Notes: generated by a model not told the origin, from the letters alone. Positions 18,569-27,689 are shown, counted from the first letter of the stretch. The stretch is 64,000 bases of DNA from Thalassospira alkalitolerans (GCF_002115745.1 NZ_JFKB01000001.1:124001-188000), one strand, 5' to 3'. Made by a program: numbers and translations.

Positions 18569-19509
18569 CCCTGAAGCTTGCCGACAAGACGGCCAACCGT
18601 CGCGTCGAGTTTCCCAAGATAGGTTTTGTATTCTTCCTGACCCAGGAACACAGCCTCAGAACCAACATTCTTGATCTTTTCAATCACGTCGGGACGTTTC
18701 ATGACCTTGGCAAGAATGGCTTCAAGCTGATCAGCAACTTCCTGCGGGGTGCCTTTAGGCAGAACTACACCGCGCGTCACGGTCAGATCGGCATCAACAC
18801 CGAGTTCTTTCAGGGTCGGGACAGTCGGTTCGTCATCGGTGCGTTCCGGCGTACCAACAGCAGCAAAGATCAGATCGCCATTTTCAACAAACTGACCGGC
18901 CGAGGATACATCACCAATGGCAACATCAATATTGCCGCCAACCAACGCACGGATACGCTGACCGGTACCTTCATAACCGACATAGCTGAACTGGATGCCA
19001 AGCGCATCTTCGATCATCGCCATATGCAGATGCGGGACACCGGCAAGTGTTACACCGGCACGGATCGCGCCCGGGTGTTCCTTGGCATAAGCGACCATTT
19101 CTTCAAAGTTCGAGAAATTGTCGTTTTTTGACAGCGTCAGATATTGCGGCGAAGACGCCAGCAAACCGATCGGCATGAAGCTGTTCCAGTTCAGATCCGT
19201 GATACCGGTCGCATTCGAGATCAGAAGACCTTCGTGAATCTGCGAAATGGTATAACCATCTGCCGGGCGTTTGGCGAATTCGGCAAGACCGACATTACCA
19301 CCAACACCGGGCATATTGATCACGGGAACGGCCTGACCGGTTTCATCGGCAAGACCTTGGGCAACGATGCGCATCAGCGTGTCACTGCCGCCACCCGGGC
19401 CCCAAGGCACGATAAATTCAATTGGTTTTTCGGGATAGTTCTGAGCCTGTGCGGGCGCGACCATTGATGCGGCCATCAAGCCTGCGGCTACGGCAATCTT
19501 GCGGAACAT
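18565..19509 (-). CDS. tctC: TTT-system periplasmic binding protein, TctC/Bug family
   Basis: The start is the ATG at 19509, which has AGGAGG at a good distance; an upstream in-frame start is less likely. The first 22 residues are a signal peptide (MFRKIAVAAGLMAASMVAPAQAQ). The mature 290-residue protein has the Bug-family pattern YPEKPIEFIVPWGPGGGSDTLMR and MPGVGGNVGLAEFAKRPADGYT. It captures a carboxylate ligand in the periplasm for TctAB. First gene of the operon tctC-tctB-tctA-ggt. Confidence 0.93.
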   Translation of the reverse strand: MFRKIAVAAGLMAASMVAPAQAQNYPEKPIEFIVPWGPGGGSDTLMRIVAQGLADETGQAVPVINMPGVGGNVGLAEFAKRPADGYTISQIHEGLLISNATGITDLNWNSFMPIGLLASSPQYLTLSKNDNFSNFEEMVAYAKEHPGAIRAGVTLAGVPHLHMAMIEDALGIQFSYVGYEGTGQRIRALVGGNIDVAIGDVSSAGQFVENGDLIFAAVGTPERTDDEPTVPTLKELGVDADLTVTRGVVLPKGTPQEVADQLEAILAKVMKRPDVIEKIKNVGSEAVFLGQEEYKTYLGKLDATVGRLVGKLQG

Positions 19510-19559
19510 ATGTTCTGCCTCCTGATGCATTCCTGATCCAATAGCAAACCATTATATTT

Positions 19560-19742
19560 TTGGTTCACGCTTTTTGTCGCCATATTGTTGACATTCTTGG
19601 TTTTGGTTCGCAACCCTAAAAACGTAAATATACGCATTAACCACAATTTAAGCGGACTTTTTGTGCAAAATGATTGCCAAGATCCATGAATCAGCGTTAG
19701 TACCAATCATGAGTTTATCACATTATTGGTTTGGATTGGTTC
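19560..19742. promoter_or_regulatory. Divergent tctC/TauE promoter region with repeated TTGGTTC motifs
   Basis: The motif TTGGTTC occurs at 19560-19566, 19603-19609 and 19736-19742, with a TTGGTTT variant at 19726-19732. The same heptamer recurs upstream of the nearby gntR gene. Repetition in exactly the regions one regulator would need suggests half-sites for the adjacent GntR protein; this is inference from pattern only. Confidence 0.4.
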
Positions 19743-19766
19743 AAGATGATTGAATTAGAAGGCACC

Positions 19767-20579
19767 ATGAGCCTGTATCTTTTGTGGGGCGCTGCGATGC
19801 TGTTTGCCGGTGTCGTTGGCGGCATCATGGCCGGGCTTTTGGGAGTCGGCGGCGGTATTGTTATTGTGCCGGTTCTATATCATTTTCTTACCACCATGGG
19901 TGTTGATGAAAGCCTGCGCATGCAGGTCGCCGTCGCAACGTCACTAACCACAATCATTGCCACCGCGATTTCATCGACACGCAGCCATTATAAAAAGGGA
20001 TCGGTCGATATCGCCCTTTTGAAACACTGGGGGCCGGCAATTGTGGTGGGTGTGATCATAGGGACCACGATTGGCGGTTTTGCCGATGGCCGTGTTTTAA
20101 CCATCGTGTTTGCCGTCGTCGCCCTTTTGGTGGCCACAAATATGATTTTGGCTCGCGACCGCGAGACCGATACCCAGAAAAACCCGCCGAAATCGGTTTG
20201 GGCGGCACTTGGTGTTCTTGCCGGTGGCCTGTCCGCCATGATGGGAATTGGCGGCGGTACAATCTGTGTGCCGATCCTAAGCTTTCTGGGATATGACATT
20301 CGTCGCGCGGTCGGAACGGCCGCAGCCATTGGCCTGATCATCGCGCTACCCGGCACCATTGGCTATGCCGTGTCGGGGATCGGGGTGGACGGGCGCCCGC
20401 CCTTCTCCGTCGGCTATGTCAATGTGCTCGCCGCGGCTCTTTTAATTCCGATGACCGTGCTGTGCGCACCAATTGGTGCGCGCATTGCCCACACCATCCC
20501 CAGACGCGCGCTACGCTTTTGTTTTGGCCTGTTTTTGGCCATAACATCATTGCGCATGTTCTATGATCTGATTTCCTGA
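19767..20579 (+). CDS. TauE/SafE-family (TSUP) membrane exporter
   Basis: A 270-residue integral membrane protein with about eight hydrophobic spans and the duplicated family signature: MAGLLGVGGGIVIVPVLY near the start and GLSAMMGIGGGTICVPILS in the second half. I use the ATG at 19767, behind AGAAGG; an ATG at 19746 would add seven residues. TSUP members export sulfite, sulfoacetate or other organosulfur anions, though many are uncharacterised. It is divergent from tctCBA-ggt and precedes a GntR gene, which suggests common regulation. Confidence 0.87.
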   Translation: MSLYLLWGAAMLFAGVVGGIMAGLLGVGGGIVIVPVLYHFLTTMGVDESLRMQVAVATSLTTIIATAISSTRSHYKKGSVDIALLKHWGPAIVVGVIIGTTIGGFADGRVLTIVFAVVALLVATNMILARDRETDTQKNPPKSVWAALGVLAGGLSAMMGIGGGTICVPILSFLGYDIRRAVGTAAAIGLIIALPGTIGYAVSGIGVDGRPPFSVGYVNVLAAALLIPMTVLCAPIGARIAHTIPRRALRFCFGLFLAITSLRMFYDLIS

Positions 20580-20603
20580 TATCTGATTAGGATCGAAACA
20601 GCA

Positions 20604-20649
20604 CCGAACCATTAAAACCGCAGGATGCAAACAAGCGGTATTGGTTCGG
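20604..20649. promoter_or_regulatory. Inverted repeat CCGAACCA/TGGTTCGG upstream of gntR
   Basis: A perfect 8-base inverted repeat (20604-20611 and 20642-20649) separated by 30 bases, ending 46 bases before the gntR start. Each arm contains the GGTTC core seen in the tctC/TauE intergenic region, so it may be an autoregulatory operator. Confidence 0.4.
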
Positions 20650-20695
20650 GGTTGATGAAACGCCCAAGCAACACGACAACAATGATAAAAACACC

Positions 20696-21367
20696 ATGAA
20701 TGACATCGCCACTCAGGGGCTGGCCGACAAACTCAGAACAAGTTTCGAGGCCGGGAAATTCGTCAAGGACGGTCGTGTCATTGCTGAACGCATGTTGGCC
20801 GAACAGCTTGACGTCGGACGCCGCGCCCTTCGCAAGGCACTTGATCAACTAGAAGCCGAAGGCATGATCTGGCGCCGCCAGGGTCAGGGGACATTTGTTG
20901 GCACACCGCCAACCCCGCGCCTGCGCAAGCTTGAAGGCCTGGCAACCAAAACCAGCCCATTTGAAATCATGGAAGTCCGTCAGGAAATCGAACCATCCAT
21001 GGCCCGCTTTGCCGCCCTTCGCGCATCACAGGGCGATATTGACGCCATGCGCAGCATGGTCGAACATGCCGCCAGCGCGACAACCCAGGGCGAATATGAG
21101 AAATGGGATGCGGCCTTCCATCAGAAACTTGCCGAAAGTGTCCGTAACACCCTGTTTCTGGCCGTATTCGAGGCCGTCAATGCCGTCCGCCGCGAAGCAG
21201 CCTGGGCACGCCTGCGTGAAAGCAGCCATTCCGACCGGCTGATCAATGATCTAAGCGCGCAACACCGCGAAATCGTCGATGCCATCGAACAACGTGACCC
21301 AAAACGCGCCGAAGATGCCATGCACCGCCATCTGGTGCAGGTCGAACAGGCCTTAAAACAAATCTGA
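20696..21367 (+). CDS. GntR-family regulator, FCD (FadR) subfamily
   Basis: A 223-residue regulator. The N-terminal winged helix (about 5-70) reads ERMLAEQLDVGRRALRKALDQLEAEGMIWRRQGQGTFVG; the C-terminal all-helical FCD domain holds EVRQEIEPSMARFAALRAS, DAAFHQKLAES and QHREIVDAIEQRDPKRAEDAMHRHL, including the histidines and aspartate that bind metal in many FCD members. It is expected to sense a small carboxylate and to control the neighbouring tctCBA-ggt and TauE genes. The ligand is unknown. Confidence 0.88.
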   Translation: MNDIATQGLADKLRTSFEAGKFVKDGRVIAERMLAEQLDVGRRALRKALDQLEAEGMIWRRQGQGTFVGTPPTPRLRKLEGLATKTSPFEIMEVRQEIEPSMARFAALRASQGDIDAMRSMVEHAASATTQGEYEKWDAAFHQKLAESVRNTLFLAVFEAVNAVRREAAWARLRESSHSDRLINDLSAQHREIVDAIEQRDPKRAEDAMHRHLVQVEQALKQI

Positions 21368-21437
21368 CCGGTATTGATATGGGCTTTGACGTGATGTTGA
21401 CGGACTCTTGACTGGCGACAGCCATCCTTAGCCCCGG

Positions 21438-22202
21438 CTAAGCGACCGGTGCGAACTCGGCAAAAATCCCGTCATAGGATTTAACCGGCGGGCTGGCGTA
21501 GGCACCTGCCTTGCTGGTGGCAAGGCCAAGCATCCCCATGGCTTCGATCATTTTTACTGCCGCACTGACCCCATCAATCACCGGCACACCCAATTCCGCA
21601 TGCAGTCGGTCTGCGATATCCGTCATCCCGGCACAACCAAGCACAATGGCCTCGGCCCCATCTTTGGCCAAACAATTTTCTGCCGCCGTTTTTAGCGCCA
21701 AATAGGCCATATCGGCATTTTCGCCCTCGAAATCGAGCGTCCTGACCCCGGCGGCCCGCACCACACATTGTGATGACGCCCCGTATTTCGCCACCAAATG
21801 TTCCAACGGCCGAACCGAGACCGCCATCGGGGTAACAATGGCAAACCGCGACGCGACGATGGCGGCAAAACGAAGGGCCGCCTCGCACAGGCCCACCACT
21901 GGCGCCTTGGTCAGGCACCGCGCGGCATCAACCCCGGTATCATCAAAACAGGCAACAACATAACCATCAACCGGTTTGGGATCTAATGCCTTATCCGTCG
22001 GGTTTTCCAACCCGCGCATGGTCGCAAGCAACCCGACACTGGCGAATGCCTCGTCGTAATAGCCTTCAATGCTGGCCGGGCCAAATTGCGGATTAAGGGC
22101 AATGACATCAGTACCCGATGCAACAATACGGCGCGCCTGCGCGCCGACCTTATCGGTAAAGCCGGTCGACATATTGGGATTAATAACCGCGATCCGGGTC
22201 AT
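21438..22202 (-). CDS. Asp/Glu/hydantoin racemase family protein
   Basis: A 254-residue protein of the Asp/Glu racemase superfamily. The two catalytic cysteines of the family are plausible in VVGLCEAALRFA and AIVLGCAGMTDIA, arranged like those of hydantoin racemase; RIAVINPNMSTGFTDKV at the N-terminus is also hydantoin-racemase-like. It would interconvert stereoisomers without a cofactor. The start overlaps the end of the preceding permease gene by four bases, so it is the last gene of an ABC-importer operon and probably acts on the imported compound. Hydantoin, allantoin-type or amino-acid substrates are all possible. Confidence 0.85.
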   Translation of the reverse strand: MTRIAVINPNMSTGFTDKVGAQARRIVASGTDVIALNPQFGPASIEGYYDEAFASVGLLATMRGLENPTDKALDPKPVDGYVVACFDDTGVDAARCLTKAPVVGLCEAALRFAAIVASRFAIVTPMAVSVRPLEHLVAKYGASSQCVVRAAGVRTLDFEGENADMAYLALKTAAENCLAKDGAEAIVLGCAGMTDIADRLHAELGVPVIDGVSAAVKMIEAMGMLGLATSKAGAYASPPVKSYDGIFAEFAPVA

Positions 22203-23026
22203 GATTTTTGCCCTTTGCGATAACGCAGGATCAAAACCGAACCCAAGGCAATGGCAATCACAACAAAGGAAAACCCGGTTGTCACCGTGCCCAGCGCATA
22301 AAGCACTGGCGTCGTCACATTCGTCGTCATGCCATAGATTTCAAGCGGCAGAGTATTTAGCGCCCCCGCCGTCATCAATGTCCGGGCGAACTCGTCATAG
22401 GACAGGGTAAATGAAAACATCGCCACCCCGATCAGGCTGGGGGCGACCATCGGCAACACAATATGCCAAATGGTTTGCCAGCTGCTGGCACCCAAATCAC
22501 GGGCCGCTTCCTCGTAGGATGGATCAAACCGGTTAAACACCGCAAACATGATCAGCAACCCAAACGGGAAGGTCCATGTCAGATGCGCCCCAAGGGCCGA
22601 TGTAAACCATTGCGGTTGCCAGCTGACGATATTGAACAACAACCCAATGCCTAGCGAAATCAGGATAGAGGGCACGATCAGACTGGCAATCGCCAGATAG
22701 AAAATCACGCTGTCGCCTTTGAACCGTTTGCGAAAGGCAAGACCGGCCATAAAGGACACCAGAACCGTCACCGCCATAACAATCAGGCCAAGCTTAAGCG
22801 ACCGGGCGAACGACCCGCCAAAATCACCCACCGCCTGCTGTTCAAACAGATTGCCAAACCAATAAAACGAAAACCCGTTCATCGGAAAGGTCAAACCGCC
22901 GCTTTCACCCTGAAAAGACAGGATAAAGATCGTTAGCATCGGCCCATATAAAAACAGGACAAACAGCGCAAAGAAGGTGGCCAGAAAGTAAAAGCTTGTC
23001 GGGCGTTTTTCGCGGGTTGTCGCCAT
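22199..23026 (-). CDS. ABC importer permease, PotC-like
   Basis: A 275-residue inner-membrane protein with six hydrophobic spans and the EAA loop EEAARDLGASSWQTIWHIVLPMVAPS, which contacts the ATPase. The sequence resembles the PotC branch of polyamine/opine/putrescine importers. It starts one base after the partner permease stops. It serves the importer whose binding protein and ATPase are encoded upstream on the same strand. Confidence 0.88.
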   Translation of the reverse strand: MATTREKRPTSFYFLATFFALFVLFLYGPMLTIFILSFQGESGGLTFPMNGFSFYWFGNLFEQQAVGDFGGSFARSLKLGLIVMAVTVLVSFMAGLAFRKRFKGDSVIFYLAIASLIVPSILISLGIGLLFNIVSWQPQWFTSALGAHLTWTFPFGLLIMFAVFNRFDPSYEEAARDLGASSWQTIWHIVLPMVAPSLIGVAMFSFTLSYDEFARTLMTAGALNTLPLEIYGMTTNVTTPVLYALGTVTTGFSFVVIAIALGSVLILRYRKGQKS

Positions 23027-23027
23027 C

Positions 23028-23885
23028 TTAAAGCTCCTTTCGGATATCGACCATGCGCAACAACGCCGTCACGATCAAAAGCACGGTAATTAAAAGGACC
23101 ACCGCACTGGCGGCAGCGGCCGGATATTGCAACACCCCGATTTCGTTGGAAATCTGTAAGCCGACCGATGCACTTTGCCCGCCGCTCATCAAACGGACCG
23201 TAATGAAATCACCCATCACAACCGTAATGACAAAGATCGAGCCAATGGCAATACCGGGCTTTGACAGTGGCACAATCACCTGCCGCAGCGTTTCAAACCC
23301 GGATGCCCCGGCATCACGGGCCGCCTCGATCAGGGATCGGTCAATCCGCATCATCGAATTGAAAATCGGCACCACCATAAACAGGGTATAAAGATGCACA
23401 TCGGCAAGAACGACGGCAAAATCAGAAAACAGCAGGAATTCCAGCGGTTGATCGACAATCCCAAGCCCCATCAGGGCCGAGTTTAAAAGCCCGTTGCGCC
23501 CCAAAAACGGAATCCACGAAATCATACGAATGATGTTCGAGGTCCAAAATGGAATGGTGCAGACCATAAACAGCACGATTTGCCATGTCAGACTGCGCAC
23601 ATGAAACGCCAGGAAATAGGCAACCGTAAACCCGATCAAAAGGGTAAAGCCCCACGTCAAGGCGGCATATTTGAATGTATTAAGGTAAATTTTCCAGGTC
23701 ACGGATGACCCCAGCAAATAGCTGTAATTTTCAAAAATGAAATCAGGCAGGATGCGGTATTCGTCATAGTCCCAGAAACTGACGATCACAATCGTCAGCA
23801 ACGGCACGACCAGAAAGATCGCAAAGATCAACGCCATCGGCGAGATCAGGAAATACGACGACCGTTTGGACATATCAAATGCCAT
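23028..23885 (-). CDS. ABC importer permease, PotB-like
   Basis: A 285-residue permease with six membrane spans, a family-typical periplasmic loop DYDEYRILPDFIFENYSYLL after the first helix, and the EAA motif EAARDAGASGFETLRQVIVPLSKPG. It pairs with the PotC-like permease downstream. The gap of 86 bases to the binding-protein gene is short enough for one operon. Confidence 0.88.
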   Translation of the reverse strand: MAFDMSKRSSYFLISPMALIFAIFLVVPLLTIVIVSFWDYDEYRILPDFIFENYSYLLGSSVTWKIYLNTFKYAALTWGFTLLIGFTVAYFLAFHVRSLTWQIVLFMVCTIPFWTSNIIRMISWIPFLGRNGLLNSALMGLGIVDQPLEFLLFSDFAVVLADVHLYTLFMVVPIFNSMMRIDRSLIEAARDAGASGFETLRQVIVPLSKPGIAIGSIFVITVVMGDFITVRLMSGGQSASVGLQISNEIGVLQYPAAAASAVVLLITVLLIVTALLRMVDIRKEL

Positions 23886-23971
23886 TGCCTGCCCTTTGAA
23901 CCGGAAAAATCATCAAAAAAATCGGGATTTCGGGCGCAACCAAAGCTGCGCCCGAAACAATTAAAAGCGCC

Positions 23972-25300
23972 TTAGGCCGCGATGAATTCGTTCCATTTGC
24001 GGATCATGTGCTTGTTCTCGTCCATGACGGAGTTCCAACATGCGACCGAGCCCATGCGTTCCTCATAGGAACCGCCATCGCGAACCGCACCGGCCTTTTC
24101 CATAACCTTGCCATCCGGGCTAAGGATATCACCCGCTGCGGCTTTGCCTTCCATCCAGAAGCCCCATTCGTCTTCGGACATGAACTTTTGTGCCGTTGCC
24201 GGTGCCGCACTGTAATAACCCTGACGGTTAAGATAAGCGCCGACCCAACCCGACAAATACCAATCGATATATTCGTAGGCTGCTTCCAGTTCGAGGCCGG
24301 AAAGATGCTTGGCCAGACCAATACCGCCACCCCATGCACGATACCCTTCCTTAAGTGGCTGGTATTTGCATGCGATGCCTTTGGAACGAACAGCGGCCAC
24401 CGCCGGTGACCACATCGACTGGATCACAACTTCGCCCGATGCCATCAGGTTGACCGACTCATCAAAGCTTTTCCAGAACGCACGGAACTGACCGGCATTT
24501 TTGGCCTCGATCATGACCGCAATCGTTTTGTCGATTTCGTCCTTGGTCATGTTGCCTTTGTCACCATAGGTCACAAGACCGCTGGCTTCGCAAACCATGG
24601 CCGCATCCATAATCCCAATCGACGGAATGTTCAGGATCGATGCCTTGCCTTTGAATTCCGGGTTCAAAAGTTCCGACCAGCTATCAATCGGACGATTGAT
24701 CAGGTCAGGACGGATACCAAGGGTATCGGCATTGTAAATGGTCGGGATCAGGGTCATCCACTGGGTCGGGGCAGATGCGAAATCAACGCTGTCCGCACTT
24801 TCAACAAAGCCAACCGTATGCGGGGCCGTACCCTGGGCAATTTCCGAATCCGGGGTCAATTTGCCGGTGATGAACAGTTTGGAAATCGCGTCATAGTTTT
24901 TAAGCTTGGTGGTATCCATCGGCTGCATGGTGCCAGCCGGGAAGACCTTTTTACAAATCCAGTATTCGATATCGGCAATATCAAATGATTTCGGCTGGGT
25001 CACCGCACGCTGGGCAACCGCATCGGAATCAAGGGCGGTCATCTGCAAGGTAAAACCAAGGTCTTCTTTGACCTTATCAGCAACCGCATTGATGTTTGAA
25101 ACGCCCGTGCCGAACTGGCGCAGGGTCACATTTTTGATGTTCTGCGCCCAAATGGTCGGAAAACCGGTAATCGCACCTGATCCGATGGCAACACCTGCGG
25201 TCACAGCGGCACCTTTGACAAAGCCACGGCGGGTGACTTCCTTGGCCGAAAGCAGGTTTTTCGTCGATTTGGCTGTCGATTTCGAAGTGTCGGTCGTCAT
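23972..25300 (-). CDS. Tat-exported substrate-binding protein, PotD/spermidine-putrescine type
   Basis: A 442-residue precursor. The N-terminus carries a twin-arginine signal (TRRGFVKGAAVTAGVAIGSGA, about residues 23-43), implying export in folded form. The mature part is a type 2 periplasmic binding protein with PTIYNADTLGIRPDLI, LLNPEFKGKASILNIPS and AAYEYIDWYLSGWVGAYLNRQGYYS. Relatives bind polyamines, opines and other amino compounds. It lies between the ATPase gene (27-base gap) and the permeases. Confidence 0.9.
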   Translation of the reverse strand: MTTDTSKSTAKSTKNLLSAKEVTRRGFVKGAAVTAGVAIGSGAITGFPTIWAQNIKNVTLRQFGTGVSNINAVADKVKEDLGFTLQMTALDSDAVAQRAVTQPKSFDIADIEYWICKKVFPAGTMQPMDTTKLKNYDAISKLFITGKLTPDSEIAQGTAPHTVGFVESADSVDFASAPTQWMTLIPTIYNADTLGIRPDLINRPIDSWSELLNPEFKGKASILNIPSIGIMDAAMVCEASGLVTYGDKGNMTKDEIDKTIAVMIEAKNAGQFRAFWKSFDESVNLMASGEVVIQSMWSPAVAAVRSKGIACKYQPLKEGYRAWGGGIGLAKHLSGLELEAAYEYIDWYLSGWVGAYLNRQGYYSAAPATAQKFMSEDEWGFWMEGKAAAGDILSPDGKVMEKAGAVRDGGSYEERMGSVACWNSVMDENKHMIRKWNEFIAA

Positions 25301-25327
25301 GTGAAGCTCCTGATAAATGATGTTTTT

Positions 25328-26413
25328 TTAGGCCAGAACATGAGCGTGTTCAGGTTTCCAGTAGGCGATGAACTTTTCCTTCCGGCGCACAGGCGCCTGC
25401 CGAAATTCGCTTTCGGTCTTCATCAAAGTAATTTCCTTGCCGTCATCGGTGGTCGCCACAATCCGTACCCACAGGCCAAGATATTCGACCGTGGTGATTT
25501 CAACCGGAATCTGACCGTTTTTTGCATCGCCGGGTGCCTGTTCCCCCAAAGAAATCAGGTCGGTACGGATGGTGAATTCAAGATCCTCACCCGTCGTGGC
25601 ATTGCCATAACCGGGTAAAAGGAAACTGTCAGGACCACGGCCCAAAAGGGTTCCGGCCGGGCTGCTTTCCGACACGGTTCCTTTGAAAATATTCTGACCG
25701 CCCATGAAATTGGCGATGAAGCGCGACCGGGGTTTGTTAAAGATTTCCTCTGGCGTGCCTTGCTGGCGGATGACACCGTCTTCCATCACGACAACGATAT
25801 CTGAAAGCGCCAATGCCTCGTCCTGGGCGTGGGTGACATGGACGAATGTGATGCCAAGTTCCTGTTGAAGTCGACGCAATTCATCGCGCATCCGGGCCCG
25901 CAAGAACGGATCAAGGGCCGAAAGCGGCTCATCCAAAAGCAGTACCGATGGCTGTGTAATCAAGGCACGCGCCAGTGCGATACGTTGTTGCTGCCCGCCT
26001 GAAAGCTGATCTGGCTTGCGATCTGCAAATTTTTCCATATGCACACGCGCCAGCATTTCCTTGGCACGTTCGGTGCGTTCTGGCGCTGCAACACCCTGCA
26101 TCCGCAGACCAAAGGCGACGTTTTCCATACATGTCATATGCGGAAACAGCGCGTAATTCTGGAACATCATGGCCGTGCCGCGCTTAACCGGTGGCAGTTC
26201 CGTTACATTGCGATTCCCGATCAAAAGATCGCCCTCGCTGATCACCTCGTGCCCGGCAATCATCCGCAACGTCGTTGTCTTGCCACAGCCCGATGGACCA
26301 ATCAGACAACAATAAGCCCCTGCCGGTATTTTGAGGTTGATCGATTTGACTGCGATGGTACTGCCGTAATGCTTACTGACAGCGATCAACTCAATGGCCC
26401 CGTTGCCCTTCAT
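25328..26413 (-). CDS. ABC importer ATPase, PotA-like
   Basis: I start at the ATG at 26413 (MKGNGAIELIAV), behind GGTGGG; two in-frame upstream starts are possible. The 361-residue protein has Walker A GPSGCGKTT, Q-loop FQNYALFPHMT, signature LSGGQQQRIALARAL, Walker B VLLLDEPLSALD and an H-loop VTHAQDEALALSD, then a C-terminal TOBE-type regulatory domain from about residue 240. It energises the importer of the following three genes. It is the first gene of the operon and divergent from a GntR gene. Confidence 0.92.
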   Translation of the reverse strand: MKGNGAIELIAVSKHYGSTIAVKSINLKIPAGAYCCLIGPSGCGKTTTLRMIAGHEVISEGDLLIGNRNVTELPPVKRGTAMMFQNYALFPHMTCMENVAFGLRMQGVAAPERTERAKEMLARVHMEKFADRKPDQLSGGQQQRIALARALITQPSVLLLDEPLSALDPFLRARMRDELRRLQQELGITFVHVTHAQDEALALSDIVVVMEDGVIRQQGTPEEIFNKPRSRFIANFMGGQNIFKGTVSESSPAGTLLGRGPDSFLLPGYGNATTGEDLEFTIRTDLISLGEQAPGDAKNGQIPVEITTVEYLGLWVRIVATTDDGKEITLMKTESEFRQAPVRRKEKFIAYWKPEHAHVLA

Positions 26414-26434
26414 ACGCCCACCCATTACTGCATG

Positions 26435-26679
26435 CAAAATTGTTAACAATCATTGTTTTCAATTGTAGGCAAATTGCGTGCCACTTTGGGGAATGCCGGT
26501 TTTCCCGCACCAAAGAACAAAACCACAAGGATATCAAACCGGCCAATGCCTGATTCATGCGCAACTTATGCGCAATTTTTGTACATTCCCATTTTTTGCC
26601 TAAATCCAAGGCGGCCCATTTAGAACCAGCGAAAACATTTTCAACCGTTTTTTTATTGTGCAGATCGTCAACAATTTTG
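26435..26679. promoter_or_regulatory. Divergent promoter with ATTGTTAACAAT palindrome and matching distal half-site
   Basis: A perfect 12-base palindrome, ATTGTTAACAAT, lies at 26439-26450, just upstream of the ATPase start. Its left arm, CAAAATTGTT (26435-26444), recurs as the reverse complement AACAATTTTG at 26670-26679, near the divergent gntR gene. FCD-type GntR proteins often bind TTGT-ACAA palindromes, so a regulator acting on both promoters is likely. The interval 26414-26727 holds no gene. Confidence 0.5.
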
Positions 26680-26727
26680 TAGAAAAAGATATCGCACCCA
26701 GATCAACAACCGGAAAGATGCGCCGCA

Positions 26728-27459
26728 ATGGCCAACCCCGCACCGCCGACGACCTATCAAGGCAGCGGTAAGCTTCGCCCGGAAGAATTGATCTATCGGG
26801 AAATGCTGGGTGCGATTCTCGATCGCAGACTGGAACCCGGCATGAAACTGATCGAGGAAGATCTGGCAAAAACCTTTTCTGTCAGCCGCGCCCGTATCCG
26901 CGCGACCTTTTTACAACTTGCCCATGACAAGCTGATCAATCTGGTGCCCAATCGCGGTGCCTTTATCGCCGAACCCACCATCAATGAGGCCATTGAAGTC
27001 TTTTCCGCACGACGCATGATCGAAGATGGGGTTGTCCGCAAGATTGCCACCCATATGACGCCGGACCGGGCAAGCCAGATCCGCGACCATCTGGAACGCG
27101 AACATCAGGCCCACCACGATGGCGATCATCGCGCCGCAATCATCTTGTCGGGGGAATTTCACCTATTGCTGGCCCGGCTTGCCGGTAATCTGGTGATCGA
27201 GGAATTTCTTGAACGGCTGATCCTGCGCAGTTCGCTGATCATCGCAATGTATGAAAGCCCGCAGCCGGTCGATTGTTCACATTCGGAACATGAAACGCTG
27301 TTGAATGCCCTGCTGGGCGGCGATCCCGATGTTGCCGCAGCCGAAATGGCCAAGCACCTTGATGCCATCCGCAACCGCCTGCAATTACACCACCCAAAAC
27401 CGGCCAAAACTGATTTCGCCAGCATCTTTGGCCGCACACCAAAATCGGCTGCAAGCTAG
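26728..27459 (+). CDS. GntR-family regulator, FCD subfamily
   Basis: A 243-residue regulator. The N-terminal winged helix includes EELIYREMLGAILDRRLEPGMKLIEEDLAKTFSVSRARIRATFLQL; the FCD domain holds EAIEVFSARRMIEDGVVRKIA, SGEFHLLLARLAGN and CSHSEHETLLNALLGGDPDVAAAEMAKHLDAI. Family members sense carboxylates, amino acids or related metabolites. Its divergence from the PotABCD-like/racemase operon, with a shared palindromic promoter region, makes it that operon's probable regulator. Confidence 0.87.
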   Translation: MANPAPPTTYQGSGKLRPEELIYREMLGAILDRRLEPGMKLIEEDLAKTFSVSRARIRATFLQLAHDKLINLVPNRGAFIAEPTINEAIEVFSARRMIEDGVVRKIATHMTPDRASQIRDHLEREHQAHHDGDHRAAIILSGEFHLLLARLAGNLVIEEFLERLILRSSLIIAMYESPQPVDCSHSEHETLLNALLGGDPDVAAAEMAKHLDAIRNRLQLHHPKPAKTDFASIFGRTPKSAAS

Positions 27460-27626
27460 GGTCAGGACCCGCGCTCTTCCGAAATAACATCGCAATCGAT
27501 TTTGCCAACTTGGTGCAGGCTATAAATTAAACCAGCCCCATTTAGCCATAATGGCTGATGGGCAATCCCCGTAATATGCGCTGCCTTTGCGTGCCCAAAA
27601 AACGGTCCATTTTGACAATATCTCAA

Positions 27627-27658
27627 TATTCATTGCGATTGATTATCACAATGAATAT
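27627..27658 (+). promoter_or_regulatory. Fur-box-like inverted repeat upstream of sigma factor gene
   Basis: ATATTCATTG (27627-27636) is the exact reverse complement of CAATGAATAT (27649-27658). The centre, GCGATTGATTATCACAATG, matches the classical 19-base Fur consensus at 13 positions by my alignment. It would let iron-loaded Fur repress the sigma factor gene. RirA or another iron regulator is an alternative in alphaproteobacteria. Confidence 0.55.
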
Positions 27659-27689
27659 CATGCGTCCGTTCAAAACAAATTGCGGCGCC

